Shown here: one piece after another, positions 1 through 12,045 of the stretch
Numbering within the stretch: position 1 is the first letter of the stretch
How the letters are laid out: every line of letters begins with the position of its first letter
Assembly: GCA_028023455.1 (NCBI GenBank)
Contig: JAQFVV010000042.1
Coordinates: 4,173,739-4,237,738 of the forward strand
DNA length: 64,000 bases
Origin: Epiperipatus broadwayi
Lineage: Eukaryota > Onychophora > Udeonychophora > Euonychophora > Peripatidae
Direction of reading: 5' to 3'
Program-made: the position numbers and the translations under genes
Notes under the pieces: generated by a model
The model's input: only the letters and a program-made list of their open reading frames with translations
Databases searched by the model: none
Told to the model about the DNA's origin: nothing

Positions 1-1139
1 ATAAATTGTTTTTACTGTATTTATAATACTATGAAAATATTTGTAGATTATTTAGTATTATAAAAAATGCAAACTCTTACATAAAATTGATTTTTTTTTT
101 TATTTGATTTTTAAAGAAAAATAATATTTATATACATTTTTAAAATGTAGAATTATTTTTTCCAAATTTATTTTATGTTATTTTATTTTTGTGAGAGAGA
201 GAGTGAATGAAAATTTTATGCAGCTATTCTGTTCCTAAAAACCAAAGTCTAAGGTTTCTGAAAATTCATGTAATAAATACAGCAGAAAGTGTTGAAATTA
301 ATCCATGAATAAACATTTATTTTATTTACATATGATTCTGTTTTCTTTTTGCAATACTATGTCATTATATATCGTTCAATATTTTAAAATACTCTCTTCA
401 ATAGTTTATAGAATTTTCAACATTAAGATCGTAATATTAACTCGCTGCAAATCACAAGATTTCGCATACGTTAATTTGTAAAGGAAATAGTGGGCTTAAA
501 CAGTGGAGAAAAAAACTTCATGCTTCCAAATCAAGATGCTTCAGATTTGCCTATATAAGAGTATATTTAGGTTAAAGATAAGACGGCCACTCTTATCTTT
601 ATAAAAGTCATTATCTTGTGTCGTGGTTTAGAAGATCCTTCTATCGGCAAAATATGCTTGATTATTACGAATTTTAAAGTGCTTTGAACACAAGTTAAAG
701 CCTGTTTAAAGTATCTACATATGCTTTCTGTGGGCTCAATAAATTAATTACTACTCTTCAATACATGATAATGAAAATTTTAACTATGAGGGAAAGCTTA
801 ATTTATACCTGATCATTACTAAATTATGCTTGCTCTGTGTAGTTTAATTAACATAATAGTAGAGTAGTGAGTGCTTAGAGACTTGCAGATTAATTTCTAA
901 AAATAGTCAACTGAATGGAGCAATTAAGTTTATCCTGTGACTTTAAAGCTCAAACATCACATGATTTCCTGAACAGTAGTGCAATGATATAATAGCCTTG
1001 TCATCTAGTGTCCATTTATTATTAAATTTTATAATAGATGGCTCTGGAGTAGAGTGAAAAGAACTTACTGAAAGCTTTCCTATTTATCCTCACTCCTGTT
1101 CGAATTCTGTTTTCACCAAAATGTTCAGTTCATACTATT
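1..1139. other. AT-rich spacer
   Basis: I see no coding potential, RNA gene or clear repeat boundary here. There is a short AGAGAGAG run near 193 and only short random reading frames. Confidence 0.5.
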
Positions 1140-2130
1140 CATTGCAGACTAATTTATAGTATTCAGATGATGTTAATTTATAATAATCATTCTAGGATTA
1201 ACTTAAACAATTTATCCAATAGATTAACTATATTATCTATCCACAAATTAATTTCTTGTGTTTGCTCTAGAGTTTGTTACAGGATTCATCTTAGGATTAA
1301 GTTATAATGTCAGAGTGTGAATTAAATTTATGAGGTCTACTTTATAGATTAAACTGAATTGTTCATTTATTCACTCTAAATTCTTGGATCCACTTAAAGA
1401 GTTATTTATATATTAGCTTATAGTACTAATCTATTTAGTAATTTACAGCATTTCTGTAACAGGTATTAATATTTAATTATGATTATATTAGCATCAATAT
1501 CAATGAACCTCTTTTAGTAATCCAAGACTCAATTCACTCTTTTACTTCACAATAGTGCCACGTACCTAAAATAACATTAAGGCAGTCCATATTTAAAAAA
1601 TTAATCATAAATGTCTCACATTCAATTAAAAACAAAAATAATTTAAAGTGAAAGTGAATAAATTCTTATGGTAGAAAATGTTTATTTCTTTTGCTTTTCA
1701 TATTATTTTATCAACTATATCTTTATATTATATGATATTTGTTTTAAGTTAACAAATGCTGCGTATTGTAGATTAATTCGCAGCATTGTATAACTTAGGA
1801 TTGACTCATGGTAGTGCATTTCTGAATTAACATTTGCCATTCATTATAGATTGACTTTTTGTACCCAATTTAAGAATTAATTTATAATACTTACCTTATG
1901 GATTAACTTTATGTTTATTTTAGAATTAAATTATATTAATCATTATATGTTAATCTGTTGTGGTCATAGATTAACTGCAATGTCCATCACATGAATTAGC
2001 TTACTTATTTGTATTTGAATTAATGTGTAGTACTCATTCTAAATTAATGTATAGTGCTCATTATAACTAACTTATAATGTTTATTCTCTGGAGTAACTTT
2101 CTAATATTTATTCTGTAAAATAATTTGTAG
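1140..2130 (+). repeat. Degenerate ~25-bp minisatellite
   Basis: Two blocks (about 1140-1390 and 1765-2130) can be divided into consecutive units of roughly 23-27 bases. Each starts with a variant of GATTAA or GAATTAA and ends with a variant of TACTCATTATA. The cleanest stretch is 1860-2080, with units such as GAATTAATGTGTAGTACTC and AAATTAATGTATAGTGCTC. Units differ from one another at many positions, so the array is old. The interval 1390-1765 has only hints of the same phase. No ORF crosses it. It could alternatively be a chance effect of AT-rich sequence, but the regular spacing over 15 or so consecutive units argues against that. Confidence 0.6.
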
Positions 2131-2955
2131 GATTCTTCTTAAATTTAAAGTATTTTCAAGAATGTTTTTGTTCTAATTTATAAAGATATCTTATTTATAT
2201 ATATATTACTTTAATGTTTGAACTTATAAAAAATAAACTCAAATTAAAAAAATAGAATTCAAGAACTATATCCAATTGTGTATAGTTGGAAAGGAACAGA
2301 AAATTGTCACTGATAATTTTCTGATTAATTAAACATAGACTCTTTGAACTCGATCAATTTGTATTTTTTATTCAATTTATTATAATGTCAGTTAAATTGT
2401 TCAGGAAATTAAATACAAATGATATTCAAGCAACCAAAGCAAGAAATTTTTATTGCAAACTGAGATTTTCTTTCTCTATGTTATATATATATATATTCAT
2501 GATTAGCACATTTACTGCCATATTCATGATCTAGAAATGCAGATTTATGTATAGATAAAGATTTGCATTTCTAATAAATGTAACTTTCAATCGGCAGTGA
2601 GTAATGGCTGGCTACCTAAAGGAATGTTGATTTAAAAAATGGAATTTGAAAGTAAGCTTAGAAGACTCTACTGCACATTTATTTCATTATATTTACCTTA
2701 TTAACAAAATGGTCCTATGTAGAGTTTGATATTTAAATAATATGACATAGAAATTACTCTTGATGTTAGAAATGTTTATTGTTTAAATTTATAAGAATGT
2801 AAACAAGAATGTGGTGGAATTTTTAAAGAACTAATGTAGCCAGGTTTGAATTCAATGTAAGATAAAAACTTAGATATTTTTGTTGCAGATAGACAGACAG
2901 CTTTAGCTGTCTTTATATCTGAGGACACTAAGTTATTAATCATCATCTGCATGGT
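2131..2955. other. AT-rich spacer
   Basis: I see no gene or defined repeat, apart from a short TA dinucleotide run near 2485. Confidence 0.45.
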
Positions 2956-3250
2956 TTAATAAAGTGGTAGAATCTGGAAGTCATCATGGGTTGTAGCTGT
3001 TACTTCCAGTGCTTCAACTTTTTAGAACCCCTGAGTAATTAATCATTCGATTGTTTTAACCTTTATAGTTTGGCACAATGTCTGATTCTGGAGTTTAAGG
3101 TCTATAGAGTGTTCAAACTTCTTACAAACTCTTGAGCAAATTATTTAATTATTTTGCCCTTCATAGTATGGTGCAATAGTAGAGTAGCAGACCAGACAGA
3201 GCATAAACTGCAGGTCAGTTTTATCATTTACTGGGTTCAAATCATCACTA
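2956..3250 (+). repeat. Unnamed interspersed repeat, possible SINE remnant
   Basis: Short blocks here (GTGGTAGAATCTGG, TTACTTCCAGTGCTTCAAC, GTGTTCAAACTTCTTA) recur in reverse orientation at 32640-32745 and 32862-32965. A GGGTTCAAATC stretch near 3233 resembles a tRNA B box. The family is not one I can name and the limits are approximate. Confidence 0.3.
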
Positions 3251-4290
3251 TTTTTATATCAATAAATTCCAAATCATGCATTTATAGTTTTACTATTTTT
3301 TCATATTCTCTATAACCGCAGTAATGATTAATTGCAAAAGAAGATAAGATAGAAAAGATGAAAACATTTACAAACTTATTTACTAAATATCCAAATTTTT
3401 GTTGTTTCAATGTGATAATCTTAGTTTTTATTTTCTTAACCATTCTGGAATCAATACTTCTAGAATATATGATGGAGCTAAATTGTATTCAAAATGTGTG
3501 AGATATCAATGTGTTTATTTTACATTATATGTGGAAATTAACTGAGTTTAATTTGCACTAAGAGAGCTTAAAATATGTTTGCTTATTGCAAATGTTTTAT
3601 TCAACTATATATATATATAATGATTTTCACAGGCTCTTAGATGTAAATACTAATAACTTTAATGGGATTTATTTATAGATTAATTTTTACTTTTGTTTTA
3701 AAATTAGTTAAACAAATCCTGCTTCTAATTGTTTTTTTTTTTGGTGTGTGTATGATATTTCATCATATATACGAATCCTATTTATTAAAATTATTAATAT
3801 CTGTATACATAATTTCGTTTTTGGTCAATCAATTAACATTTGTATATGTATGTATTGCAATAATAAACTAATGAGTGCACATAGTTCTTTGAAAGAAGAT
3901 ATAGTTAATTTATGGATTTCTATCTTTTAAGTGATTTTTGATCTACATTCGCCTTTTGACTCTTTCTTATATAGTAATCAACAAAAATTTTAATTATAAT
4001 GTTTAATTCCTGTGGAATGTAGTAATAAAGGATCTTACCCAATTAATTATCATTCTATAACCAAATTGATTAAATAATATTTCCAAATTCCCAGAATAAC
4101 TTTTGGCTACTGGCCTTCATCAATATAGATCATTGGATTAGTGTCTGATATGCATGTGCAAGATAAAAAGGAAAAAAAAATCATGATTTTTTGGTGTACA
4201 TCATACTTAACTATAGTTTGTATAAAACTGAAATTACTAAAACATATAGCAAGTTAGTTTGTATTCAAAACCTTAAAATGTATTGAATCT
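3251..4290. other. AT-rich spacer
   Basis: Only short, highly hydrophobic AT-driven reading frames (for example 3662-3871) occur. They show no domain and no codon bias, and I do not regard them as genes. Confidence 0.45.
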
Positions 4291-4292
4291 CA

Positions 4293-4915
4293 GGTTAATA
4301 GTAAGGAAACCAAGTTATGCATCATGTGACTTAATTAGATTGTATTTACAAATGTAATATAATGAGTGTGCTAACAGCTCTAAACAAGCTTTTCAATAAA
4401 TGCCACCAGAGAAAGCATTTAAAATCTCTATCTAGAAACTGGTTTGGGAATAGGGATAATTCTAGATAGAGATTGTAAATGCTTTCTCTTGCAGCATTTA
4501 TTGAAAAGCTTGTTTAGAACTATTAACATGCTCATTATATTACATTTGTAAATACAAGATAATCAATATGCATGATATATGACTTGGTTTCCTTACTATT
4601 ATAATTTGGCTTTTAAGGCGTTGGAAATGTCATATTGCTAAAGCTGTTAATATATAGTTATCTGAATTTAGTTCAGTCCCATATGGCTATTTAAGTTAGA
4701 TAGCTGGATTTGAAGACATAGAGATGTTTTAATATTCGATTTTCTACTTAATAGTTAAATATTTGATCAATTCTGGGCTTGAGTTTGTATTTTAGCCATC
4801 AGTCGAAACTAGTTTGGGATAGGGATAATTCTAGATAGAGATTTTAAATGCTTCCTCTTGCATCATTTATCAAAAAGCTTGTTTAAAGTTATTAGTACAT
4901 TCATTATATTGTTAT
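4293..4915 (+). mobile_element. Hammerhead-type repeat, family B (370-bp monomer, core lost)
   Basis: A left arm (about 4293-4434) is the inverted copy of 4465-4605. The + strand unit beginning GAAACTGGTTTGGGAATAGG at 4435 recurs at 4805 as GAAACTAGTTTGGGATAGGG, giving a 370-bp direct-repeat period. The stretch 4610-4720 (AGTTCAGTCCCATATGGC, GTTAGATAGCTGGATTT) matches the monomers at 54387-55348, whose period is 369, so both loci belong to one family. Around 4795-4810 the sequence runs CCATCAGTCGAAACTAG, as if the CUGANGA box and stem II had been deleted while the GAAA side survived. No ORF is present. Confidence 0.65.
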
Positions 4916-5490
4916 ATATTATATTAAATCTCAGATTAATATCTGGAATATTATGTAGTAATTAAATTTAGTTGCTGCAAATATAAATTCAATGCTTTGT
5001 ATCATTATTTTTTGATTTTTTGCTCTGTGATTATTTAGCAGTACCTTTTTTTAAAAAAAATGGATATATTTATTTCAAATTAAAATTGAATTAATTTTAA
5101 TTTATCAATTTTTAATTCAATATCCTTTTTGACTTTTCTTATGCAATTGTAATTCAAGCTAAACGCTTTGGAAGTGAGATATAAGAAAAGCTTAAAATGG
5201 AAAGCTGCTATGTTTATGATATCGAAAGCCTGCTTAGCATATAAGAATTCCATTTTACTTCTCATTTCATATAAGAATTTCATTTTAAGTTTTTCTTATT
5301 TCTCACTTCCAAAGCTTGAATTATATAAATTTTTATAAAGAAAATTTAATTAAATTTAACATGTTTAATTAATTGATATACTATTATTGCAGCTTGAGTT
5401 TAGTAATATGATAGAGACATTTATTTTACAAATGTCACTTTATTAATTGTCATGGCAACTGAATACACTTTTAAAAAGTCTATATTTCAT
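4916..5490. other. AT-rich spacer
   Basis: A short internal inverted repeat (around 5160-5180 against 5300-5320, CTTGGAAGTGAGA type) is visible. I see no gene. Confidence 0.4.
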
Positions 5491-5494
5491 TAAT

Positions 5495-5812
5495 TAAGCC
5501 TAAACATCACTATCTCTTATACTAGCACATAATTGTATTAAACAAGGCAAAATTCCATATAGTAGTGACAATCAGAGTAATCAATGGGTGCCAGAAGGCT
5601 TGTGCATAAAATCCCTATCTAGTGCCTACTCATCCAATATCCCCAGACTAGTTTCTGGATTGTGGCCTTCGTCAGTGAGCCAGAAACTAGTCTGGGGATA
5701 TTGGATGAATAGGCACTAGATAGGAATTTTATGCACAAGCCTTCTGGCATTCATTGATTACTCTGGTTGGCACAGGGTGGTACTATTGTATGGAGAGTTT
5801 TGCCTAAATTGA
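5495..5812. mobile_element. Hammerhead-type repeat, family A, head-to-head copy
   Basis: The left half (5495-5679) is a minus-oriented family A unit and the right half (5680-5812) is its inverted copy. Both contain the GGCAAAACTCTCCATACAG-type end, CAGAGTAATCAATGG-type block and CCTATCTAGTGCCTA-type block. The inversion point lies at the ribozyme: the minus copy keeps a full core, while the plus copy starts inside it at CCAGAAACTAGTC. Related copies lie at 47402, 48941, 49748 and 56165. Confidence 0.75.
5640..5679 (-). ncRNA. Candidate type I hammerhead ribozyme
   Basis: On the minus strand the order is CTCA, CTGACGA, a stem II region with GGC, then ATCC in place of the family GCC, GAAA, CTAG, TC, then TGGGGA. 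The CUGANGA and GAAA boxes, the palindromic ACUAGU stem III and a GUC cleavage triplet are all present. Stem I is limited to about four pairs because the inversion junction truncates its 5' strand, and stem II has a mismatch. Activity is untested. The family-level match to the ribozyme layout is the main support. Confidence 0.6.
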
Positions 5813-6620
5813 ATATTAGTTACTGTTTTATCTATAAAGAAAGTAGACTTAAAATAGAATTTTGATAATTAAATATTAGCTTCATGTAATATGTATACAA
5901 CTAACTTTTAGAATGAAAATAATTATAATATTAACTTTTTTTATGTATTAGACTTGTTTTTCAGTTTCATATAACTTTTATTAGACAAATTAATGAATTG
6001 CCATTGCAAGATGTAAATCGTTAATTGTAAGTGAAAAGATGAAACCGCCTTTGAGTAGTCCACAGTAAATAAAAACTCCTCATAGAGAAAAAAAGAGAGA
6101 TGGCAGTACTCACAAATCTATCAATTGCCAGGTAATGAGGATTTGAGTAGTTTCTATTTTTATTTTATCCTTTAATTAAGAATAGCTAAATACTCATTCA
6201 CCAAACAATTTTGTAATGTTTAGCTAGGTTGGTATCATAAAAAAAAATTTCAAATTTGCTCAGCCTTTTTATTTGAATTCAGGTTATAATCACGGAATAG
6301 GCATATATACTATCATTGCAACATGTGTTTATCTTTTAATTGTAAATAACATCTGTTCTACTATTCTTGTTAAGTGTGCAGTGTCATATTAGAAATAGCT
6401 TCCTAATAAAGATATATATTCAAAGTTTAATCATTTATTTTCTAAACTCTAACTAAAATTTGATAAAGAATCACATATATACATATAATGCCAACTATTT
6501 TATTTCTTGCAGAATTTATCTATTATAATATATTATTAAATATAAAAATTAAAGCATATTTGATATCAGATGTCTAATTTGTATCTCACAATTCATTAAT
6601 CTTTGTTTTTTTTTCTCTCT
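5813..6620. other. AT-rich spacer
   Basis: I see no gene or defined repeat. Confidence 0.4.
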
Positions 6621-6624
6621 CATG

Positions 6625-6716
6625 TGTCATAGCATCAGCCGGGAAGTGAACCCGCTATTTCCGGACAACTGCTTGTAAAGCAGCTGTCGCTGACCTCTCA
6701 TCCACCAATGCTTGAC
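6625..6716 (-). mobile_element. tRNA-Leu-like SINE copy 1
   Basis: On the minus strand this carries an A-box region (ATTGGTGGATGAGAGGTC type), a B-box-like GGGTTCACTTCCCGGC and the 3' end GATGCTATGACAC shared with five other copies in the window. It is diverged. Imperfect flanking similarity (TCTTTG-TTTTTT against TCTTTCTGTTTTTT) may be a target duplication. It is too degenerate for a functional tRNA. Confidence 0.7.
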
Positions 6717-7942
6717 ATCTTTCTGTTTTTTGACTCAATGCTTTTATTTTAGTGCCTCTTTCTTTGTTCATGCTATCGGACATTTTTCTTTCCATGATAT
6801 TTTTATTTTTCTTCTAATCATATCCATTTTCAAATTTCTATAATTTTTTTTTAGTTAATTTCAAAATTTTAAATTTGCATAATAAAAACAATGATCATAT
6901 GTTTTATCTTTTAATCTTAGCTGATGTAATAATTTAACAATCTGACATAAGCTACTGCTATATAAAATTTACATATTTGTAATTGAAAATAAACTTTTAG
7001 TGTAGAATTAGATATATTTTTGCTCTTGAAAATTAAAGAAAATTAAGATTTTTAAGCGATTTATATCAAGTTCAAATTGTTTTAAAATGTCTTATGGATA
7101 TTAAACTCTGACCACGTGTTGTTTTTTTAACTTAGTTTCTGTAATGATTTAGCAATCTGATATTAGAAGCCACCACTATGTATAAACTATATCTTTTGTT
7201 TATTATTTAAAAATGTATAACTTCTGTATTTCTGCACTATAAATAGGTATGAAAATTGTATAGCTTAAGGATTGGTTTAATTTCTTTATAAATTTGTTAA
7301 TGTGGTTTTCTTTTTTTGATATCAATTAAAAAGGTCAGTGATTTGATATTTCCAAAAATATTACGCATAGAATTACAATTTCTGGACTATACAAAATGAA
7401 TCGGAAAAATTGTTAATTTAATGATTGGTTTAATTTCTTTATAAAAATTTATTATTGATAGAAAACTGATCAAATGCTGTTGTTTTATTAAAGAAAGCTT
7501 TTTTTTTTGTTTTAATTAATGGAAATCAAATCCAAGCATAGATTTTTTTCTTTTTATGTATCATGCAAAGCTCAGAATATATATATATTAAATATTTTCA
7601 CATAGCATTCAGATTAATCTACGTATATTTTTGAAAAATCATGTTGGCCGATGTAAAAGTGTTTGGACGAAAAAATAGTTTGAATTTATGCAGTTCGGAT
7701 TACCTTTATTTTTAAACATATAATTACCATGATATTTAAATTATGCATATGTAGTATATATACGCGCACACTTTCTTCGAATAATAGGCATAATGAAAAT
7801 TGATAATAAAATGTAAAAAATACAATATCTAAGTGATAATATAATAAAAATTTGATTTTTTTCTAATTTCTAATTTTTTTTATTATTTAACTAATTTTTT
7901 ATAATCCCAGTGCGTAATGCTATACTGAAATAAATATACAAA
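6717..7942. other. AT-rich spacer
   Basis: There are two similar stretches near 7240-7300 and 7380-7450 (AAATTGT-TTAATTTAATGATTGGTTTAAT-like), which may be an old duplication. No gene is seen. Confidence 0.35.
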
Positions 7943-7944
7943 TA

Positions 7945-9014
7945 CACCTGAGTCTCGTTTTACGCGATAGATAGGTTCCTCAGAAAACATGCGCAAACGA
8001 AATCGCGCAAAAATAGACGTAACTTACATTGAAAAAGGGGGGATGCGGTCTGGGCTTTTTCAAAATTCGTGTAAAAGCAAAGCACCAACGTAAAATTACT
8101 TTAAAATTCGCGCAAAAAAAAAATAAGGAAATAAAATATGGCTAATAAAAAATTTCAAATTTGAAAAAAATTGATACAAGACAAACTTTTTTTAATTATA
8201 ATATTTAATTTTATTCAAAATAATATATTTTTATGCATAATTTACAGTACAGTAATTTACATTTTTTTATACATGTTTTAATTATTATAGCTATTTGCCG
8301 AAAAACATGTTCGTTTGCAAACAACTAGCGCCAACTTCACACTCATGTTGTGTCAATGGTTTTCTGGTGACAATGTAATTAGTAATTAATCTTTGAGATG
8401 ATGATTTTATTAATTGTTTATGAAACTAACAACTAAAAATTAAATTCTTATTTTTGTCTTTAATTTTCAATTCCGTTTAAAAATCAAATTTCACATCACA
8501 TTATTTCAAGTCACCGTAAGTAATTTTTAAATTGTTAATTACAATTAAAAATCAGATTTTAATTTTTAATTATCAAATTTAATTGTGCTCACTGCTATTA
8601 CTGACCTTTTAAAAATAAACTTGTGGACACTAAATGATTAATAATTGATTACGTTCTTTTTTAAAAAGCAAAAACAGAATGTGATTTAAAATGCAAAATG
8701 AACACGCACAATGTTTGAACAAATTTACATTATAATCTTGTAAAATTTAATGTGTGTATACATAAAATGTGGAAATCATGATTTTAATTTCATTATTGCA
8801 TAAAATCTTACTATTATAAAGCACTGAAAATATTGAAATTACTAAGTTGAAAGTCGAATTCCAATAATGTGCTATTACTTTCAATATAACGTAAGTGCGC
8901 GAAATTTATTATTTAAAGTAATAGCACAGTATCGGAGTTTGACTTCCGGTGAAACACGAATCGCGTAACTTCAAAATCGTGTTAAATAAGTCCACGTAAA
9001 AAGAGACCCAGGTG
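7945..9014 (+). mobile_element. TA-flanked non-autonomous DNA transposon, copy 1
   Basis: The element begins CACCTGAGTCTCGTTTTACG after TA (7943-7944) and ends with the inverse, reading CACCTGGGTCTCTTTTTACG on the minus strand, followed by TA (9015-9016). Subterminal GCGCAAA-type motifs stand out against the AT-rich interior. A second copy lies inverted at 35280-36257 and matches over both ends and the 8030-8210 interior. No transposase is encoded. TA target duplications fit the Tc1/mariner-pogo superfamily; the TIR style resembles pogo/Tigger, but that is inference. Confidence 0.75.
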
Positions 9015-9216
9015 TATTAAGCATTAAATCACCCATATGGGTAACAAATCCAGTACTGCCCTCTGTGAACTAATATATAAATACATTAGAGTTTGTATTT
9101 CAAAATAGCCAGATCATCTGGCTATTTCGAAATACGAACTCTAATGTATTTATATATTAGTTCACAGAGGGCAGTACTGGATTTGTTAACCATGTGGGGT
9201 GATTTAATGCTTAATA
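9015..9216. mobile_element. 202-bp near-perfect palindromic MITE
   Basis: The arms 9015-9114 and 9116-9216 are inverted copies around a single central base, with only a few mismatches. The ends read TATTAAGCATTAAATCACCC and its complement. The outer TA on each side looks like a TA target duplication, and the left TA is shared with the neighbouring element that ends at 9014. A small reading frame starting at 9093 runs out of it and is not a gene. Confidence 0.8.
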
Positions 9217-11196
9217 TTTTTAATTTAGTGAATATTGACTCTGTAGATTCTAAAGCTTTACTATATTTTTTTAAAAGGACATTTAGCTCTCCAAATAAAA
9301 TCCATAAAGATTTATCAATAAGATTTTATGACAGATATTGGCAGCTTTCTATAAATGAGCTTCTAAAGTTTTCCAAGTGTAGTGTAGTAGTAGTAATTAC
9401 TTCATGTGATCAAATAATGTATTAACAAAAAATAAAAACTCCATATCAGATAAAATGGAATCATGAAAGTTCATTCAGTTGTTGAAGAAGACTGGCTATT
9501 GTATATTGTTTTGTTCTTTCTTGCAATTATAAATTCAATTCATTATATCTATTGTGAAAGCTAAATCCATCATTAAAACGTGATCATCAAGTTCAACATA
9601 CATTTCATCTATTGACTTTAAAAATCTTTTACTTCTTGGAGCAAATCTCTGAATCTTTGTAAAAGTATGGCCAACCTTAACCAACAAACACTTGCATAAT
9701 ATAACAATTCCATATACTCAAATTTGTTTTCTTCTAGTAATGACCTAAACATTCTTTTTTTAAAGAAATAGGATTAAACTTTATTGGTACAAAATGTTTT
9801 ACAAGATAAGCATTGATTTACATAGTATAGTATGGAATTCTAAGATGATACACTGTATTTTTGTCCATAGCATTTCCAAAAATTGATCAACCTGTGAAAA
9901 CTCAAAGTATTAGTCCATGAGATGATTAATTATTAAAAATAAACCTAGGCTACAATTAGGAATTATTTGTAATGTTTAAAGTTCAAATATGAATAGCATT
10001 TTAGGAGTACAATATTGAAAAATCCAATTTTCAGCAGATAAGTTGAGGAATAGGAAAACACTTGAGATAATATAAAATACTGGCTAAATCAATCTACTGT
10101 TCGGTTCTCCAGAATGGCCTCGAATATCCCCAAAAGACAGCAATGCAGTATACTTTGGAAGACTTTTGGAGAACAAGGAATAAAACTAACCTTTGAAATG
10201 TCTCTGCTGAAATCCATTCTAATCCATCACGAAGAACCACATGAACAGCAAAGGGCCAACCCTATCAATAACCACATTGGAAATAATAGAAATAAATAAG
10301 GTGAATCACTTGTAATTAAAACCATTAGGTCAAACTGCAACTTACACATGGATAAAATCATTTATAAGAATAACATAAAAAATAAAGTTATTTTTCCGTT
10401 CCTAGAGAAAATCAATGGTGGAAACAATTTCCATAGCACTCTCATCCCAGCTCCCATACTCAATAGAATTAGGATTTAGTCTCCTGGAGCCCCTCCCGAC
10501 CACCAGACCCTCTCGTCCACTCAGCAAAACTGAGTGAAATGAAGAATTTTCATTAAAAGGCAAAATCACTGTAGATATCTTTTGAAATTTCAATGCCATA
10601 TAATTTACACAACGTTTTTATAAAGGGTGAAATTATTCTTACTTGTGATAATGTGTTAACATAACTTGGAAGGCTTTCCTCAAATAGAATTGACAAGCAA
10701 AATCCATTGATTTTCTTGATTACTGACAGCATTTTATCAATTATCATTGATGCAATTTTTAAAATGGATTTTTTTTCTTCTATATATTTTTTGAAACCAT
10801 AGTAAACATTTTTACTTCATGTTTTTATTAGAGCCAATATTGTTAGTGATTCTTTCATGCCCAATCTTTAAAACACATTCTTATAACAATTATATAGATG
10901 GATTGATCCTATTTTTAAAAAACCCTTAGTACAGTAATTGATATTTTTGATCAGTTAATCGTTCACCCAAACTACAACTTCATAATTTCTATCATAATGA
11001 GGGGTGTATGCTTTCAATTTTTGTTTCCAATTATGACAAACCAATCAATCATAAATATCAAGTATCAAAAATATATGAAATGGATAATTAAATTACTTAA
11101 AAATTGCTACAGTTACATTAGTTTTTATTATGGATCTAATGAAAATAAATTACAATAAGGCTGGCTTTGTTATACCATCCATCAATGTTAAACTAA
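9217..11196. other. Mostly unassigned AT-rich region
   Basis: On the minus strand 9560-9760 is open for about 50 codons with plausible composition, but matches no family I recognise. At 10114-10299 a 61-residue + frame (MASNIPKRQQCSILWKTFGE start) and at 10402-10747 two short minus frames also look slightly protein-like. A less AT-rich patch lies at 10435-10540. These may be shards of a retroelement; I cannot assign them. Confidence 0.3.
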
Positions 11197-11967
11197 AGTA
11201 CTGGGAGGTTTTCAATCAGGACCGTAGACTTCTCCATTGGGTCCCCTACATTCCTCAAACTTACCAATGCTCAATTAATCCGCAAATTCAAAAGGTGGTC
11301 CCTTGAGGCAAAATTCCTCTATTTCCTCAAAATCAATCTTCACTCCCTTCCCACAAATCAATTTTTGGTCAACCATAGGGGTTTCACTAAGATCTCTTCC
11401 TTATGCCAGCTCTGTAAAACTGACAATGAAACCCTCCAGCACTTCCTACTTAAATGTCCCTTTCTGCTTGGAGTGAGACATGTCATCAACTCCTGCCTTT
11501 CCTTGCACAGGAATACCATCTTCAATCTCCAAGAATCCATAGAAATAGGGGTCTTTGCAACTATCATCTTCAACCTCCAAAAATCCATAGAAATAGGGGT
11601 CTTTGCAACTATTAGATTATCAATTTTCCTCATCTATGCACTCTGTTTGCTCCGATGTGCCATTATTTTTGACCAGAGAGTACACTCAGTGAATCAAAAG
11701 CTATTGGACCTAATTAGCTCTTTCAAAACCAGAGATACCAAACTAGCCCCACCCCCACTCCTCACAGATACCTGGGCAACCCTTCAACTCTCAGCCTCTG
11801 TCATAGGATTCAATCATTCAAATGTTTGTGACCCATGCAGACTGCTTAACGAAGACATGCATCTCGGACTGGCCTGGACTACACACCGTTTCCATTTTCC
11901 ATTCCCTTTTCATATGTATTCTTCCCCTCTTACCATGTTGCTTCTGAAATTTCAATTTATCATATAA
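11197..11967 (+). pseudogene. 3' end of a non-LTR retrotransposon ORF2 with zf-RVT knuckle
   Basis: An open frame of about 257 codons runs from just after a stop at 11194-11196 to the stop ending at 11967, without frameshift. It contains CQLCKTDNETLQHFLLKC, the Cys-x2-Cys...His...Cys zinc-binding knuckle typical of the region after the reverse transcriptase in many LINEs. The reverse transcriptase and endonuclease are absent, so this is a 5'-truncated copy. The base composition is noticeably more C-rich than its surroundings. A 48-bp in-frame tandem duplication lies within it. An AATAAA at about 12024 and an A-run at about 12043-12049 suggest the 3' end is near 12045. The clade is unresolved. 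Confidence 0.6.
11518..11613 (+). repeat. 48-bp tandem duplication
   Basis: The unit beginning ATCTTCAATCTCCAAGAATC at 11518 repeats at 11566 with three or so substitutions. It stays in frame, duplicating 16 residues (IFNLQESIEIGVFATI). Confidence 0.9.
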
Positions 11968-12045
11968 TTACTCCCTTGTAAACCTTTTCCTAACTGTATT
12001 TGTATCTGGTTTTTTTTTTTATGAATAAACTTTCATCACTGGGGA

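Noticed and set aside
3662-3930. Hydrophobic small membrane protein candidates
   Set aside because: Leu/Ile/Val/Phe richness follows from T-rich DNA; there is no signal for splicing, conservation or composition change.
9093-9425. 110-codon open frame on the + strand
   Set aside because: It begins inside the 9015-9216 palindrome and continues into AT-rich sequence with no domain; the palindrome creates it.
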